Made by a program: the position numbers and the translations under genes. From Caballeronia mineralivorans PML1(12) (GTDB taxonomy: Bacteria; Pseudomonadota; Gammaproteobacteria; Burkholderiales; Burkholderiaceae), in the NCBI RefSeq assembly GCF_001028175.1, contig NZ_AEJF01000078.1:23028-87027 (forward strand): DNA of 64,000 bases, given 5' to 3'. This document shows positions 35,694 to 45,331 of this stretch, piece by piece. A model generated the notes under the pieces. It searched no databases. It was not told where the DNA came from and was given only the letters and a program-made list of their open reading frames with translations. Position 1 is the first letter of the stretch. Each line of letters begins with the position of its first letter.

Positions 35694-35743
35694 CGGCGAG
35701 TGGCCGGACCCGGTCCGGCTTGGTTTGGCTCGGTCACTCGCCG
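35694..35743 (-). terminator. Nested inverted repeats between the RND operon and the two-component genes
   Basis: Outer arms CGGCGAGTG (35694-35702) and CACTCGCCG (35735-35743) are perfect complements, and they enclose a second palindrome GCCGGACC-C-GGTCCGGC (35703-35719). On the minus strand the structure starts 7 bp past the outer-membrane-factor stop and is followed by AACGTTTTT. It could terminate or attenuate transcription from the efflux operon into the regulator genes. Confidence 0.55.
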
Positions 35744-35749
35744 CGCAAA

Positions 35750-37255
35750 TCAGTTCGGCGGGTTGGCTGCCGCCGTCTTCTCCGGTGCGGGCGTGCTCAC
35801 GTCCCAGCCGCCGCCCAGCGCCTTCACCAGCGACACCGACAGCGTCCATTGCTGGCCTTGAATCTGCACGTCCTGGCGCTCGCTCGTCAGCAGCGACTGC
35901 TGCGCGGTGATCACGTCGAGGTACGCGACCAGGCCGCCCGAATAACGGTCGTTGGCGAGCGAGAGCAAACTCTGCGCGTCGGTCACGGCCTCTCTCGACT
36001 CCTTCGACGCGGCGTCGAGCACCGACAGCCCGGTCACCCCGTCCTGGACTTGCTGGAAGGCATTAAGCACCGTCTGCCGATAATTCGCCTCGGCCGCCTG
36101 ATAACCCGCCCTCGCGAAATCCACATTGGCGGCACGCCGGCCGCCATCGAAGACCACTTGTCCAAGCGAAGCGCCAAGCGTCCACATCAGCGTGGGTGCG
36201 CTCAGCAGACTGGCGAACCGCGTGCTCTCCCAGCCGATACCCGGCGTCAACGCAAGACTCGGGAAAAAGGCGGCCTTCGCCACGCCAATCTGCGCATTCG
36301 CCGCAGCCATCGCGCGTTCGGCAGACGCAATGTCTGGACGCCGCTGCATCAGGTCGCTCGGCAGTCCGAGCGGAATCGCAGGGATACCCGCACTGATCAC
36401 CTTCGGCGCGATGGCGAATTGCGGCGCGGGAACGCCGATCAACGCGGCGATCGCATGTTCGAACTGGGCGCGCTGATTGAGCAGCAAGCGAGCCTGGACG
36501 CGTGTTGTATCGAGTAGCGATTTCTGTTGCAGTACGTTGAGTCCGGACACCGAACCGAGATCGTGCTGAGTGGTCACGTAGTCCAGCGCCTTCTGCTGCA
36601 GCACCACCGAGCGGTTCAATACATCGATCTCCGCATCGAGCTCGCGCATCGAAAAATAGTCGGTGGCAAGGTCCGTGGTGAGCACGAGACGCGCGTTGGC
36701 CAGATCGTCAGCCGATTGTTGCGCCGACGCCGTCGCGCCTTCTATCTCGCGGCGAATCCGGCCAAACAAATCGGTGTCGTAGTCGATGGTCGGACCGACC
36801 CTGATGTCGTTCTGCACCGTCGAGTGGGTCGGCACGCCATAGTTGGTCAGCGGCCGGTCCTGCGAGATCCGCGAGCGCGACGCAGTAGCGCCAAGATCAA
36901 CCTCCGGCACCTGCTGCGCCTTATTGTTGGCGAGCGTCGCTCGCGCCTGCGCGTAGTGCGCGCTCGCGGCAGCAAGGGTCTGGTTCTGTGCGAGCGCCTG
37001 CTGTTCGAAATCGTCGAGCGATGCGTCGCCGAAACTTCGCCACCAGTCAGGAGCCAGCGGTGCGTGCGACGGCTCGGCGAGACGCCAGTAGGAGTCGGTG
37101 TGCCACGCGGGCGGCGCGTCGGCGTGAGGCTGTTTATAGTCCGGCCCGACCGTGCAGGCGGACAGCAAAACCGCCCCGGCCGTCATCGCAGTCGTGCTGG
37201 TCATCAGATCCTTGAGCCGTGCCGGCAAGACCGGCCACTGGCGCGCGCGCTTCAC
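35750..37255 (-). CDS. RND efflux outer-membrane factor, NodT/OprM family lipoprotein
   Basis: A 501-residue TolC-like outer membrane channel with two OEP repeats. The lipobox LLSAC (Cys34) followed by TVGPDYKQP marks a lipid-anchored NodT-type protein. Recognisable regions are NLNQ-like periplasmic helices, GLPSDLMQRRPDIASAERAMAAANAQIGVAKAAFFPSL and a proline-rich tail. It overlaps the adaptor gene by 4 bp and is the last gene of the efflux operon. Confidence 0.92.
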   Translation of the reverse strand: MKRARQWPVLPARLKDLMTSTTAMTAGAVLLSACTVGPDYKQPHADAPPAWHTDSYWRLAEPSHAPLAPDWWRSFGDASLDDFEQQALAQNQTLAAASAHYAQARATLANNKAQQVPEVDLGATASRSRISQDRPLTNYGVPTHSTVQNDIRVGPTIDYDTDLFGRIRREIEGATASAQQSADDLANARLVLTTDLATDYFSMRELDAEIDVLNRSVVLQQKALDYVTTQHDLGSVSGLNVLQQKSLLDTTRVQARLLLNQRAQFEHAIAALIGVPAPQFAIAPKVISAGIPAIPLGLPSDLMQRRPDIASAERAMAAANAQIGVAKAAFFPSLALTPGIGWESTRFASLLSAPTLMWTLGASLGQVVFDGGRRAANVDFARAGYQAAEANYRQTVLNAFQQVQDGVTGLSVLDAASKESREAVTDAQSLLSLANDRYSGGLVAYLDVITAQQSLLTSERQDVQIQGQQWTLSVSLVKALGGGWDVSTPAPEKTAAANPPN

Positions 37256-38475
37256 GACGTCTCCTTCTTGGCCGGCTGCGGCGGCGCGATCAGCACATGG
37301 TCGCCGTCCGCGATGGAATCGCTGGGATTGATGATGATCTTGTCGCTCGACTCAATGCCGCTTTCAATCTCAAGCGACTGCCCCAGATCCTGCGCAATCA
37401 CGATCTTGCGCAGATTGACATTGCCGTTCTGATCGACCACCGCAACCCGTGGCCCTTCGGCGCGGAACAGCAGCGCATTGCCCGGCACCAGCAACGGCGC
37501 ACGCACAGCGGCCGGCAGCGACACCTGTACGTACGCGCCCGGCCGCAGCTTGCTGTCGGGATTGGGCAAACGTACTTCGATCTGGAGCGAACGGGTGGGG
37601 ACATCGATCGCACCGGAGATGTGGGCGATAGAACCATGGAACTGCTGACCCGGCAATTCAGCCTGCGTGACGATAACGTCCTGCCCCTGCTTCACGTTCT
37701 GCGCGTAAGCCTGCGGAAGCTGCACATAGACTCTCAGCGGGTCCGACTGCGCCATTGCGAAGAGCGCGCGGCTTGCACCACTGCCCGCATCGATCAAATC
37801 GCCGACATCGACATTGCGCTGCGTCACCACCCCCGCGAACGGCGCCACGATGCGCTTGAACGATTCAAGCTGCTTTAACCGCTGCACGTTGGCATTGGCG
37901 GCCGCAAGATTGGCGACGTCCTGGTTATAGGTGCTCTGGCGTTCATCGAGCTCCTGTTGCGACACCGCATCGCGTTGACGCAATTGCTGCCAGCGTTCGA
38001 ACGAACTCTTCGCGAGCACAAGACTGGATGCCGTCTGGTCGCGTTGCGCCACCGCTTGCACCAGTTCCTGATCGATCTCCGGCGTATCGAGATCGGCGAG
38101 CAACTGGCCTTGCTTCACGCGCGCGCCGATATCGGCATACCAGTGCAGCAGGTAACCCGTGGCGCGTGCGTAGATAGGCGACTCCACATAACCGCGCAAC
38201 GTGCCCGGCAGCAGCGTGTCGCCGCCACCCGCCGCCTGCTTGGGCGAGGTGACATTGACGTATACCTTCGCGTTTTGCTGCGAAGTCGCGGCCACCGTGC
38301 GGCTTTGCATCACGTCCGACACCACCGTGCGCCCCGCGCCCAGCACCAGCAGGACCAGCACCACCACGACGGCTATCTTCGCGCGTTTCCATTCGCGCCC
38401 GCGAGGCGGCAACGCGTGCCCGTCCTCGGTATCCCTTGCGGGAATCGCCAGCGAAGCATGAGTTTTTTCGGTCAT
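37252..38475 (-). CDS. RND efflux periplasmic adaptor (membrane fusion protein)
   Basis: A 407-residue HlyD/AcrA-like adaptor with an N-terminal membrane anchor (IAVVVVLVLLVLGAG), a lipoyl/barrel-sandwich domain split around a coiled-coil hairpin (about residues 120-205, RWQQLRQRDAVSQQELDERQSTYNQ), and a beta-barrel domain. It sits between permease and outer-membrane-factor genes. Lack of a lipobox means it is anchored by its N-terminal helix. Confidence 0.92.
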   Translation of the reverse strand: MTEKTHASLAIPARDTEDGHALPPRGREWKRAKIAVVVVLVLLVLGAGRTVVSDVMQSRTVAATSQQNAKVYVNVTSPKQAAGGGDTLLPGTLRGYVESPIYARATGYLLHWYADIGARVKQGQLLADLDTPEIDQELVQAVAQRDQTASSLVLAKSSFERWQQLRQRDAVSQQELDERQSTYNQDVANLAAANANVQRLKQLESFKRIVAPFAGVVTQRNVDVGDLIDAGSGASRALFAMAQSDPLRVYVQLPQAYAQNVKQGQDVIVTQAELPGQQFHGSIAHISGAIDVPTRSLQIEVRLPNPDSKLRPGAYVQVSLPAAVRAPLLVPGNALLFRAEGPRVAVVDQNGNVNLRKIVIAQDLGQSLEIESGIESSDKIIINPSDSIADGDHVLIAPPQPAKKETS

Positions 38476-38490
38476 ATCAGTCAGCCATAT

Positions 38491-41400
38491 TTAACTTGGT
38501 ACATGCTCGCCGGGGCCGTGGCCATGGTCGTCGTGGCCGTCGTCGCGGTCCTCCGCTGAACGATCACGCCGCCGGGCCAGCCGGCTATGAATACCCGCAA
38601 ACACAAGCGGCACGAAAAAGAGCGTGGAGACAGTGGCGAACAGCAATCCGCCGATCACCGCGCGGCCGAGTGGCGCATTTTGTTCGGAACCCTCACCGAA
38701 ACCGAGCGCCATTGGAATCATGCCGATGATCATGGCGAAGGCCGTCATCAGCACCGGCCGGATACGGCTCGCGCCGGCTTCCAGCGCCGCGGTCAGCGGC
38801 GGCGCACCGGCTTGCAGCCGCTGGCGCGCGAACGCCACCATCAGGATACTGTTCGCGGTCGCGACACCCATGGTCATGATGGCGCCGGTCAAAGCCGGGA
38901 CGCTCAGGTGCGTGCCGGTCAGGAACAGCATCCAGACGATACCGGCAAGCGCCGCCGGCAACGCGCTGACGATGATGAGCGGATCGACCCACGACTGGAA
39001 ATTCACCACGATCAGCAGATACACCAGCACGATCGCCATTGCCACGCCAACGCCCAGGCCGAAGAACGACGAGCGCATGGTCGCGACCTGGCCGCGCACG
39101 ACAATCTGGCTGCCGCGCGGCAGGCTTGCGCGGGCATTGTTCACGAGCTTGTCGACCTGCGTCGCGATGCTGCCCAGGTCGCGCCCTTCCACGCTCACGA
39201 AAACGTCGATGACAGGGCGAATGTTGTAGTGGGTCACGACTGCAAACTGGTTTTGCGGCGTAACCTGCACGAGGTTGCCGAGCAGCTGCGTGGGTCCGGA
39301 GGCGCTGCCCGAGACGGGCGTGCGCAACAGTTCGTCGATCGATGAAATCTGATATTGCGGCGTCTGCACTGCGACGCTGTATTCCACGCCATTCTTGTTG
39401 TTGAACCAGAAACCCGGCGATGTTTGCGAACTGCCGGAGAGCGAAATCAGCACGTTCTGCGCCACGTTGCTTGCAGTCAGGTTGAGCTGCTGAAGCCGGG
39501 TGCGATCCATTTGCAGGTTGAGCGCGGGTTCGTCGAGCTTCTGCTGGATGTGGGTGTCCACCGTGCCGGGAATCTGGCGAATCGCTTTCATCAGCTTCGC
39601 CGCTACCTGGAAATTACCCTGCTGGTTGGCCCCGGATATCTGCACGTCGATAGCGGCGGGCAAACCGAAGTTCAGGATCTGCGTCACGATGTCCGCAGGC
39701 TGGAAGAAAAATTCCACACCGGGAAAGCGCTGCGGAAGTACGGCGCGCAACTTGTCCACGAAGTTCTGCGTGGGATCGTGGTCCGGCTTCAGTGCGACCT
39801 GGATCTCGCCATCGAGCGTGCCAATCGTGCCCGCGTTGCTGTACGACAAGTTGATGCCGCTATACGGCAAGCCGAGGTTATCGAGGATGGTGTTGAGCTG
39901 CGTGGCCGGCACGACCTCCCGCACCACGCGCTCCACTTCGTCCGCCAGCCGCGCCGTTTCCTCGATACGCGTGCCGGTCGGCGCGCGCATGTGCAGGCGA
40001 ATGTCGCCGGCATCGACGCTTGGGAAGAAGTCTTCGCCGAGCACGAACACCAGTCCCATCGACACCAGGCAAAAGCCGAGGAACCCTGTTGCGAACATCC
40101 GGCGCCGCACCAGCAGCGTGCTGAGAATCACGATGTAGGTTGCGCGCATGCGCTCGAAAGCGGCGTCGAAACGGTGATACAAGCGCATGAACAAATTCGG
40201 CTTCGAACCGTTCTTCCGCTTGTGCGCGTGGCCCATCAGCAGCATGGCGAGCGTCGGCACGAGCGTACGCGACAGAATGTACGACGCGAGCATCGCGAAC
40301 ACCACGGCTTCGGCGAGCGGCACGAACAGGTAACGCGCGACGCCGGTCAGGAAGAACATCGGTACGAACACGATACAGATGCAGAGGGTGGAAACCAGTG
40401 CGGGAACCGCGATTTCACCGGCCCCTTCCAGGATCGCCTCGTGCAAGTCCGTGCCCATGTGCAAATGCCGCTCGATGTTCTCGATGGTCACCGTTGCATC
40501 GTCGACCAGGATACCCACCGCGAGCGCGAGCCCGCCCAGCGTCATGATGTTGATGGTCTGGCCGAGCGCGTGCAGGGCAAGCAGTGAAGAGAGGATCGAC
40601 AGCGGAATCGAGACGGCGATGATGCAGGTGCTGCGCCAGTTGCCGAGGAACAGCAGGATCATGGCGGCCGTCAGCGCAGCGGCAATCAGCGCTTCGCGAA
40701 TCACGCCCTGCACTGCCGCCTTGACGAACACCGATTGATCGAAGAGCGCGGTGATGGTGAGGTCCGGCGGCAAGGAGGCCCGGGCGCTCGGTAACAGGTC
40801 GTAGAGGGTATTCACAATCGACAGCGTCGACGCGCTGCCGTTTTTAAGAATGGAGATCAGGACACCGCGATGCCCGTTCTGCCGCACGATATTGGTCTGA
40901 GGAGAGAAACCGTCGCGCACATGGGCGACCTCTCTCAGGTAGGTGGTTGCGCCGTTCAGCGTGCGCACGGGAATGTCGTTCAGCGCGGCGACCGTCGCCG
41001 GCGAACCATTCATGTTGATCGTGTATTCCTTCGCGCCGATCTTGGCCGTTCCCGTGGGCAGGATCAGGTTCTGCGCGTTGAAGGCGCCCACCACGTCCGA
41101 CGGCGTCAGACCCTTCGCCAGCAGCGCGCGGGTGTCGAGATCGACTGAGATCAGGCGGCTTTTACCGCCGTAAGGGTAAGGCACGGCCGCGCCGGGAATG
41201 GTCACCAGTTGCGGACGTAGGAAGTTCAGGGCGGTATCGTTCAGGTCTTGTTCGGAGAGCGTGGTGCTCGACAATCCTAACTGGACCACCGGGATACTCG
41301 ACGCCGAATAACTGATCACGAGCGGTGGCGTGGCGCCGGGCGGCATCTGCTTCAACTGCGCCTGCTCGACCGCCACCGTTTGAGCGATGGCTGTCTGGAT

Positions 41401-41703
41401 GTTCGCCGTGGGTTGCAGGAAAATCTTCAGGATCGCGATGCCGGGTAGCGACTGCGACTCGATGTGTTCGATGTCGTTGACGGTTGTCGTCAGGCTGCGC
41501 TCGTTGACTTGCGTGATGCGGTTGGCCATGTCTTCTGCGGACAGGCCCGTGTAATTCCAGATGATGCTGACAACCGGGATGTTGATATCCGGCAGGACGT
41601 CGACCGGCGTTGTCAGGAGCGCGAACGGCGTCGCCAACAGGATCAGGATGGCCATCACGATAAACGTGTAGGGCCGTTTCAGCGCAACGTTGACGATCCA
41701 CAT
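38491..41703 (-). CDS. RND efflux permease, HAE type
   Basis: A 1070-residue, 12-span proton-driven pump. The N-terminus MWIVNVALKRPYTFIVMAIL, the VDVLPDINIPVVSI loop, the TM4 proton-relay GILVDDATVTIENIE with the paired aspartates, and the second-half SALPAALAGIVWML are all present. Paired Asp in TM4 indicates a drug/solvent (HAE) pump rather than a CzcA-type metal pump. The C-terminus ends in an unusual His/Asp-rich tail (RDDGHDDHGHGPGEH). The ATG at 41703 is used; 17 codons of open frame upstream are non-coding by homology. Confidence 0.93.
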   Translation of the reverse strand: MWIVNVALKRPYTFIVMAILILLATPFALLTTPVDVLPDINIPVVSIIWNYTGLSAEDMANRITQVNERSLTTTVNDIEHIESQSLPGIAILKIFLQPTANIQTAIAQTVAVEQAQLKQMPPGATPPLVISYSASSIPVVQLGLSSTTLSEQDLNDTALNFLRPQLVTIPGAAVPYPYGGKSRLISVDLDTRALLAKGLTPSDVVGAFNAQNLILPTGTAKIGAKEYTINMNGSPATVAALNDIPVRTLNGATTYLREVAHVRDGFSPQTNIVRQNGHRGVLISILKNGSASTLSIVNTLYDLLPSARASLPPDLTITALFDQSVFVKAAVQGVIREALIAAALTAAMILLFLGNWRSTCIIAVSIPLSILSSLLALHALGQTINIMTLGGLALAVGILVDDATVTIENIERHLHMGTDLHEAILEGAGEIAVPALVSTLCICIVFVPMFFLTGVARYLFVPLAEAVVFAMLASYILSRTLVPTLAMLLMGHAHKRKNGSKPNLFMRLYHRFDAAFERMRATYIVILSTLLVRRRMFATGFLGFCLVSMGLVFVLGEDFFPSVDAGDIRLHMRAPTGTRIEETARLADEVERVVREVVPATQLNTILDNLGLPYSGINLSYSNAGTIGTLDGEIQVALKPDHDPTQNFVDKLRAVLPQRFPGVEFFFQPADIVTQILNFGLPAAIDVQISGANQQGNFQVAAKLMKAIRQIPGTVDTHIQQKLDEPALNLQMDRTRLQQLNLTASNVAQNVLISLSGSSQTSPGFWFNNKNGVEYSVAVQTPQYQISSIDELLRTPVSGSASGPTQLLGNLVQVTPQNQFAVVTHYNIRPVIDVFVSVEGRDLGSIATQVDKLVNNARASLPRGSQIVVRGQVATMRSSFFGLGVGVAMAIVLVYLLIVVNFQSWVDPLIIVSALPAALAGIVWMLFLTGTHLSVPALTGAIMTMGVATANSILMVAFARQRLQAGAPPLTAALEAGASRIRPVLMTAFAMIIGMIPMALGFGEGSEQNAPLGRAVIGGLLFATVSTLFFVPLVFAGIHSRLARRRDRSAEDRDDGHDDHGHGPGEHVPS

Positions 41704-41984
41704 TGAGACGCGCTCGAAAAAAGCAGGAAAGAAGAATGAACCGCTGGGATGCAACGACGGCGCCGGTGAGGCGAGTGCCAGGCACGGGGCGCACCGGGTC
41801 GATCACGGCCGAGCTCGCGCGGCCCTTCAGGCAACACACGTCCCGATCTTAACGGGCGGGTGCCAACGCCCAGATGACGCCAAAATGGCAGAAATGTCAG
41901 GAAACAGTCGTTCGCGGCCGGCACTCCGGACGCAAACGTTTTCTTATAGTTATAGCGCCCCCAAACCTTACGCAGGTAAAAAAA

Positions 41985-42863
41985 TCACGCTAGTTTCGAA
42001 TCCACCCACGATACAAACGCCGCGACCAGCGGCGCCTCCGATAGCTCGTGCCGACGCACCCAGTAATACGCGTATTTCGCCGGCACGGTGATACGAAATG
42101 GCCGCACGAGCGTGCCATCGGCGAGATCGTCACGCGCTGAAAAGCTATCGCCCAGGGCTACGCCCTGCCCCCGGACGGCCGCCTCGATACCCACATGCGC
42201 GATCCCGATCTCAAGAATCCGCAAACCCTCCAGCTTGTCAGCCGACGCCTCGGCCAGCCATCGCATCCATGACTCTGCGTGCTCGCAAAACAAGGTCCGG
42301 TTCGCCAGGTCCTGCACCGTGCGAAGCGCGCGTGGCCCGTTCATCAGCGCCGGGCTCACCACGGGAAACAGCACCGGATGCGAAATCAGCTTTACATCGC
42401 GATCGCGCCAGCGGCCCTCGCCATATCGGACGCAAAGATCAACATCGGATGAATAGATCTCCTTGTCTTCGTTGGATGGAATCAGCTTCAGATTGACCGC
42501 AGGAAATTGCTCCAGGAAGTCACCGATATGCCGCGCCAGCCAACGCGACGTAAATAACAGCGGCGCTGACACCACCAGATCGCCCGCAATGGCCGGCGAA
42601 TCCAGCCTGACGACTGCCGACGCGATCATGTCGAACGCGTTCTTGACCGGCTGCAGCAACGCCTCGCCAGCAGGCGTCAGCTTCACCCGCGCTTTCGAGC
42701 GGATGAACAAAGCCACACCCAGCGTGCTCTCCAGCACGCGCACCTGATGACTGACCGCGCTTGCCGTGACGTTGAGTTCCTCGGCCGCGCTCGCAACCGT
42801 CCCGCGGCGAGCGGTCGCTTCGAACGCACGCAGCGGATTGAGCGGAGGCAGTCGGTGACGCAT
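41985..42863 (-). CDS. LysR-family regulator, GcvA-like
   Basis: A 292-residue LysR protein whose opening, LPPLNPLRAFEATARRGTVASAAEELNVTASAVSHQVRVLE, is typical of the GcvA/AmpR branch. The effector domain follows from about residue 92. It is divergent from the argininosuccinate-lyase-like gene across 137 bp, which holds an 18-bp dyad. It most likely controls that operon. Confidence 0.9.
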   Translation of the reverse strand: MRHRLPPLNPLRAFEATARRGTVASAAEELNVTASAVSHQVRVLESTLGVALFIRSKARVKLTPAGEALLQPVKNAFDMIASAVVRLDSPAIAGDLVVSAPLLFTSRWLARHIGDFLEQFPAVNLKLIPSNEDKEIYSSDVDLCVRYGEGRWRDRDVKLISHPVLFPVVSPALMNGPRALRTVQDLANRTLFCEHAESWMRWLAEASADKLEGLRILEIGIAHVGIEAAVRGQGVALGDSFSARDDLADGTLVRPFRITVPAKYAYYWVRRHELSEAPLVAAFVSWVDSKLA

Positions 42864-42913
42864 AGGCCAAGTTACGAGAACGCCGAAGAACTAGAGATGC
42901 TGAGAAAAATTTG

Positions 42914-42931
42914 ATTTAAAGCGAATTAAAT
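42914..42931. promoter_or_regulatory. Dyad ATTTAA-N6-TTAAAT between LysR and argH-like genes
   Basis: A perfect 6-bp inverted repeat with 6-bp spacing in an A+T-rich stretch, roughly midway between the divergent start codons. It fits the A+T-rich sites bound by GcvA-type regulators and could serve both genes. Confidence 0.5.
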
Positions 42932-43000
42932 TCTCTCTACAAGGAAAAAATTTGGTTGCATAAGCTAAGCGCTATTCCTAAACGCTTTCAGGCAACGCGC

Positions 43001-44434
43001 ATGAACACTACCGACGCAACCGAACGACTCTGGGGCGGCCGCTTCAAATCCGGCCCCTCGCTGGCACTGGAAAACCTGTCGCGTTCGGACCCAAGCTTCT
43101 TTCGTCTTGCCCCTTACGATCTCGCCGGTTCGCGTGCTCACGCTAAGGAACTGGAGCGCGCGGGCATCCTGACGGCTGCCGAGCTTCAGCAACTGCTCGA
43201 CGCCATGCAGCAAATCGAGAAAGAGTTCGTCGCGGGCGAGCTCGCGCCCATCCTCGCCGATGAAGACGTCCACACTTTCCTCGAACGCGAACTCACGCAG
43301 CGGTTGAAAGCTATTGGCGGGAAGTTGCGTGCGGGCCGTTCGCGTAACGATCAAGCCGCTAACGACCTGCGTTTGTATCTGCGCGACAAGGCTCGCAAGC
43401 TGGCGCTAGCCGTGATCGATCTGCAGCATGCGCTGGTCGAGCAAGCCGCGGCGCACGTGGAAACCGTCACTGCCGGCTTCACGCACTTGCAGCCGGCGCA
43501 GCCGATCGTGTTCGCGCATCAGTTGCTCGCGCATGCGCAGTCGATCTATCGCGATGTCGACCGGCTGGCGGATTGGGATCGCCGCAGCGCACGTTCGCCG
43601 TTGGGCGCTGCCGCGCTCGCGGGATCGGCGATCTGCTTACGGGCCGATTTGTCCGCAGCGGAACTCGGCTACGACGGTCCGTGCGAGAACTCCATCGACG
43701 CCGTCGCCTCGCGCGACCATGTTGCCGAGTTCACGTTCATCACGAGCATGCTGGCGGTCAACCTGTCGCGGCTCTCGGAAGAAGTGATCTTGTGGACCTC
43801 GCGGCAGTTTCGCTGGGTCGAACTCGACGATGCTTACGCAACCGGCAGCTCGATCATGCCGCAGAAGAAAAACTCGGATATCGCAGAGTTGACGCGTGGT
43901 AAAGCGGGTCGGTTGATCGGCAACCTGAGCGGTTTGCTGGCGACGCTCAAGTCGCTGCCGCTCGCTTATAACCGCGATCTCGCGGAAGACAAGATCGCCG
44001 CGTTCGATAGCATCGATACACTCGATCTTGTGTTGCCCGCGATGGCCGGTATGATCCGCACCATGCGTGTGAATGTGGACGAAATGCGGCGTCAGGCGCC
44101 GCTCGGGTTTACGCTTGCCACCGAAGTCGCCGACTGGCTCGCGCTGCGCGGCGTGCCGTTCAGCGAAGCGCACGAGATCACCGGGGCGCTGGTGCGGGCC
44201 TGCGAACAGCAAGGCATTGAACTGGGCGAAGTGTCGGTGGCGACGCTCGCACAAGTCGATGCCCGTCTCGAACCCGGCGTCCTCGATCACGTCACGCTGG
44301 ACGCCGCCGTCGCGGCGCGCAGCGGTTATGGCGGCACGGCGCCTGCACGCGTGGCCGAACAAATCGCGCGCCTGCGCAGCGCTATAGAAGAACAAGTCGC
44401 ATGGGCGGCTAATTACAAGGGACCTTCATGCTGA
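43001..44434 (+). CDS. Argininosuccinate lyase-like enzyme (ArgH paralogue)
   Basis: A 477-residue member of the aspartase/fumarase superfamily. It shows LWGGRF, GRSRNDQ (112-118), THLQPAQP (161-168) and the flexible catalytic loop GSSIMPQKKN (282-291). Position 292 is Ser where housekeeping ArgH proteins normally have Pro (KKNPD). The ATG at 43001 is chosen by homology. The gene overlaps an amino-acid ABC permease by 7 bp and is paired with a LysR, unlike a housekeeping argH. Candidates are argininosuccinate cleavage or a lyase for another N-succinyl amino acid or aminopolycarboxylate, as shown for EDDS lyase in this family. Confidence 0.82.
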   Translation: MNTTDATERLWGGRFKSGPSLALENLSRSDPSFFRLAPYDLAGSRAHAKELERAGILTAAELQQLLDAMQQIEKEFVAGELAPILADEDVHTFLERELTQRLKAIGGKLRAGRSRNDQAANDLRLYLRDKARKLALAVIDLQHALVEQAAAHVETVTAGFTHLQPAQPIVFAHQLLAHAQSIYRDVDRLADWDRRSARSPLGAAALAGSAICLRADLSAAELGYDGPCENSIDAVASRDHVAEFTFITSMLAVNLSRLSEEVILWTSRQFRWVELDDAYATGSSIMPQKKNSDIAELTRGKAGRLIGNLSGLLATLKSLPLAYNRDLAEDKIAAFDSIDTLDLVLPAMAGMIRTMRVNVDEMRRQAPLGFTLATEVADWLALRGVPFSEAHEITGALVRACEQQGIELGEVSVATLAQVDARLEPGVLDHVTLDAAVAARSGYGGTAPARVAEQIARLRSAIEEQVAWAANYKGPSC

Positions 44435-45312
44435 GCGCATCGAACGACCGTGCACCGGCGTCCAGCAACGCCGACACCTTCACCGATATCTCGCACTTCG
44501 AACACGTGCCGCGGCGCTATTACGGGCGTTATCTCGCCTCGGCCGTGATCCTCGCGATCGTGGTCTATATAGTCGTGGCGTTCGCGCGCGGGCAGATCGA
44601 ATGGGCGGTCGTCGCGCGTTTCCTGACGGCGAAGTCAATCCTCACCGGCCTCGTCAATACCATCGTCATGACCATTCTGGCGATGGCGCTGGGCATCGTG
44701 CTCGGCGTGATCGTGGCGATCATGCGGCTCTCGACCAATCCGGTCCTGCGCGGGGTCGCGCATGGTTATGTATGGCTGTTTCGCGGCACGCCGGTGATCC
44801 TGCAACTGCTGCTCTGGTTCAACCTCGCGCTGGTGTTTCCGGTCATGGGTATTCCAGGGCTGTTCGAATTTCGCACCGTCGACATCATGACGCCCTTCCT
44901 CGCCGCCCTGCTCGGGCTCGCAATCAATCAGGGTGCCTACACATCGGAAGTGGTACGCGCGGGGCTGCTCTCCGTCGACACGGGCCAGTACGAGGCTGCG
45001 AAGTCGATCGGCATGCCGAAACTCCAGGCGCTGCGCCGCATCATCCTGCCGCAGGCCATGCGCGTGATTATTCCGCCGATCGGTAACGAACTGATTAGCA
45101 TGGTGAAGCTGACCTCGCTCGCGAGCGTGATCCAGTACGCCGAGATGCTGCACAACGCCGAGAACATCTACTACGCGAACGCTCGCGTGATCGAGTTGCT
45201 GATGGTCGCGGCCGTCTGGTATCTGGTCATCGTCACGGTTCTTTCCTTGCTGCAGTCGCGCGTCGAACTGCGCTTCGCACGGGGCGCAGGCCGCGCTTCC
45301 GCGAAACAGTAG
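44428..45312 (+). CDS. Polar amino acid ABC transporter permease (HisM/GlnP-like)
   Basis: A 294-residue permease of the His/Glu/Gln/Arg/opine family. The N-terminal 35 residues are cytoplasmic, then five or six spans follow, with [29 protein letters not shown] and the coupling loop [36 protein letters not shown]. Only one permease is encoded, so it would act as a homodimer. It overlaps the argH-like gene by 7 bp. Confidence 0.92.
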   Translation: MLSASNDRAPASSNADTFTDISHFEHVPRRYYGRYLASAVILAIVVYIVVAFARGQIEWAVVARFLTAKSILTGLVNTIVMTILAMALGIVLGVIVAIMRLSTNPVLRGVAHGYVWLFRGTPVILQLLLWFNLALVFPVMGIPGLFEFRTVDIMTPFLAALLGLAINQGAYTSEVVRAGLLSVDTGQYEAAKSIGMPKLQALRRIILPQAMRVIIPPIGNELISMVKLTSLASVIQYAEMLHNAENIYYANARVIELLMVAAVWYLVIVTVLSLLQSRVELRFARGAGRASAKQ

Positions 45313-45331
45313 CCCTACCCCTACGCGAACC

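Noticed and set aside
38491..41703. CzcA-type heavy-metal pump
   Set aside because: The paired aspartates in TM4 (GILVDDATVTIEN) are the drug-exporter pattern, so only the regulators and the His-rich tail point to metals.
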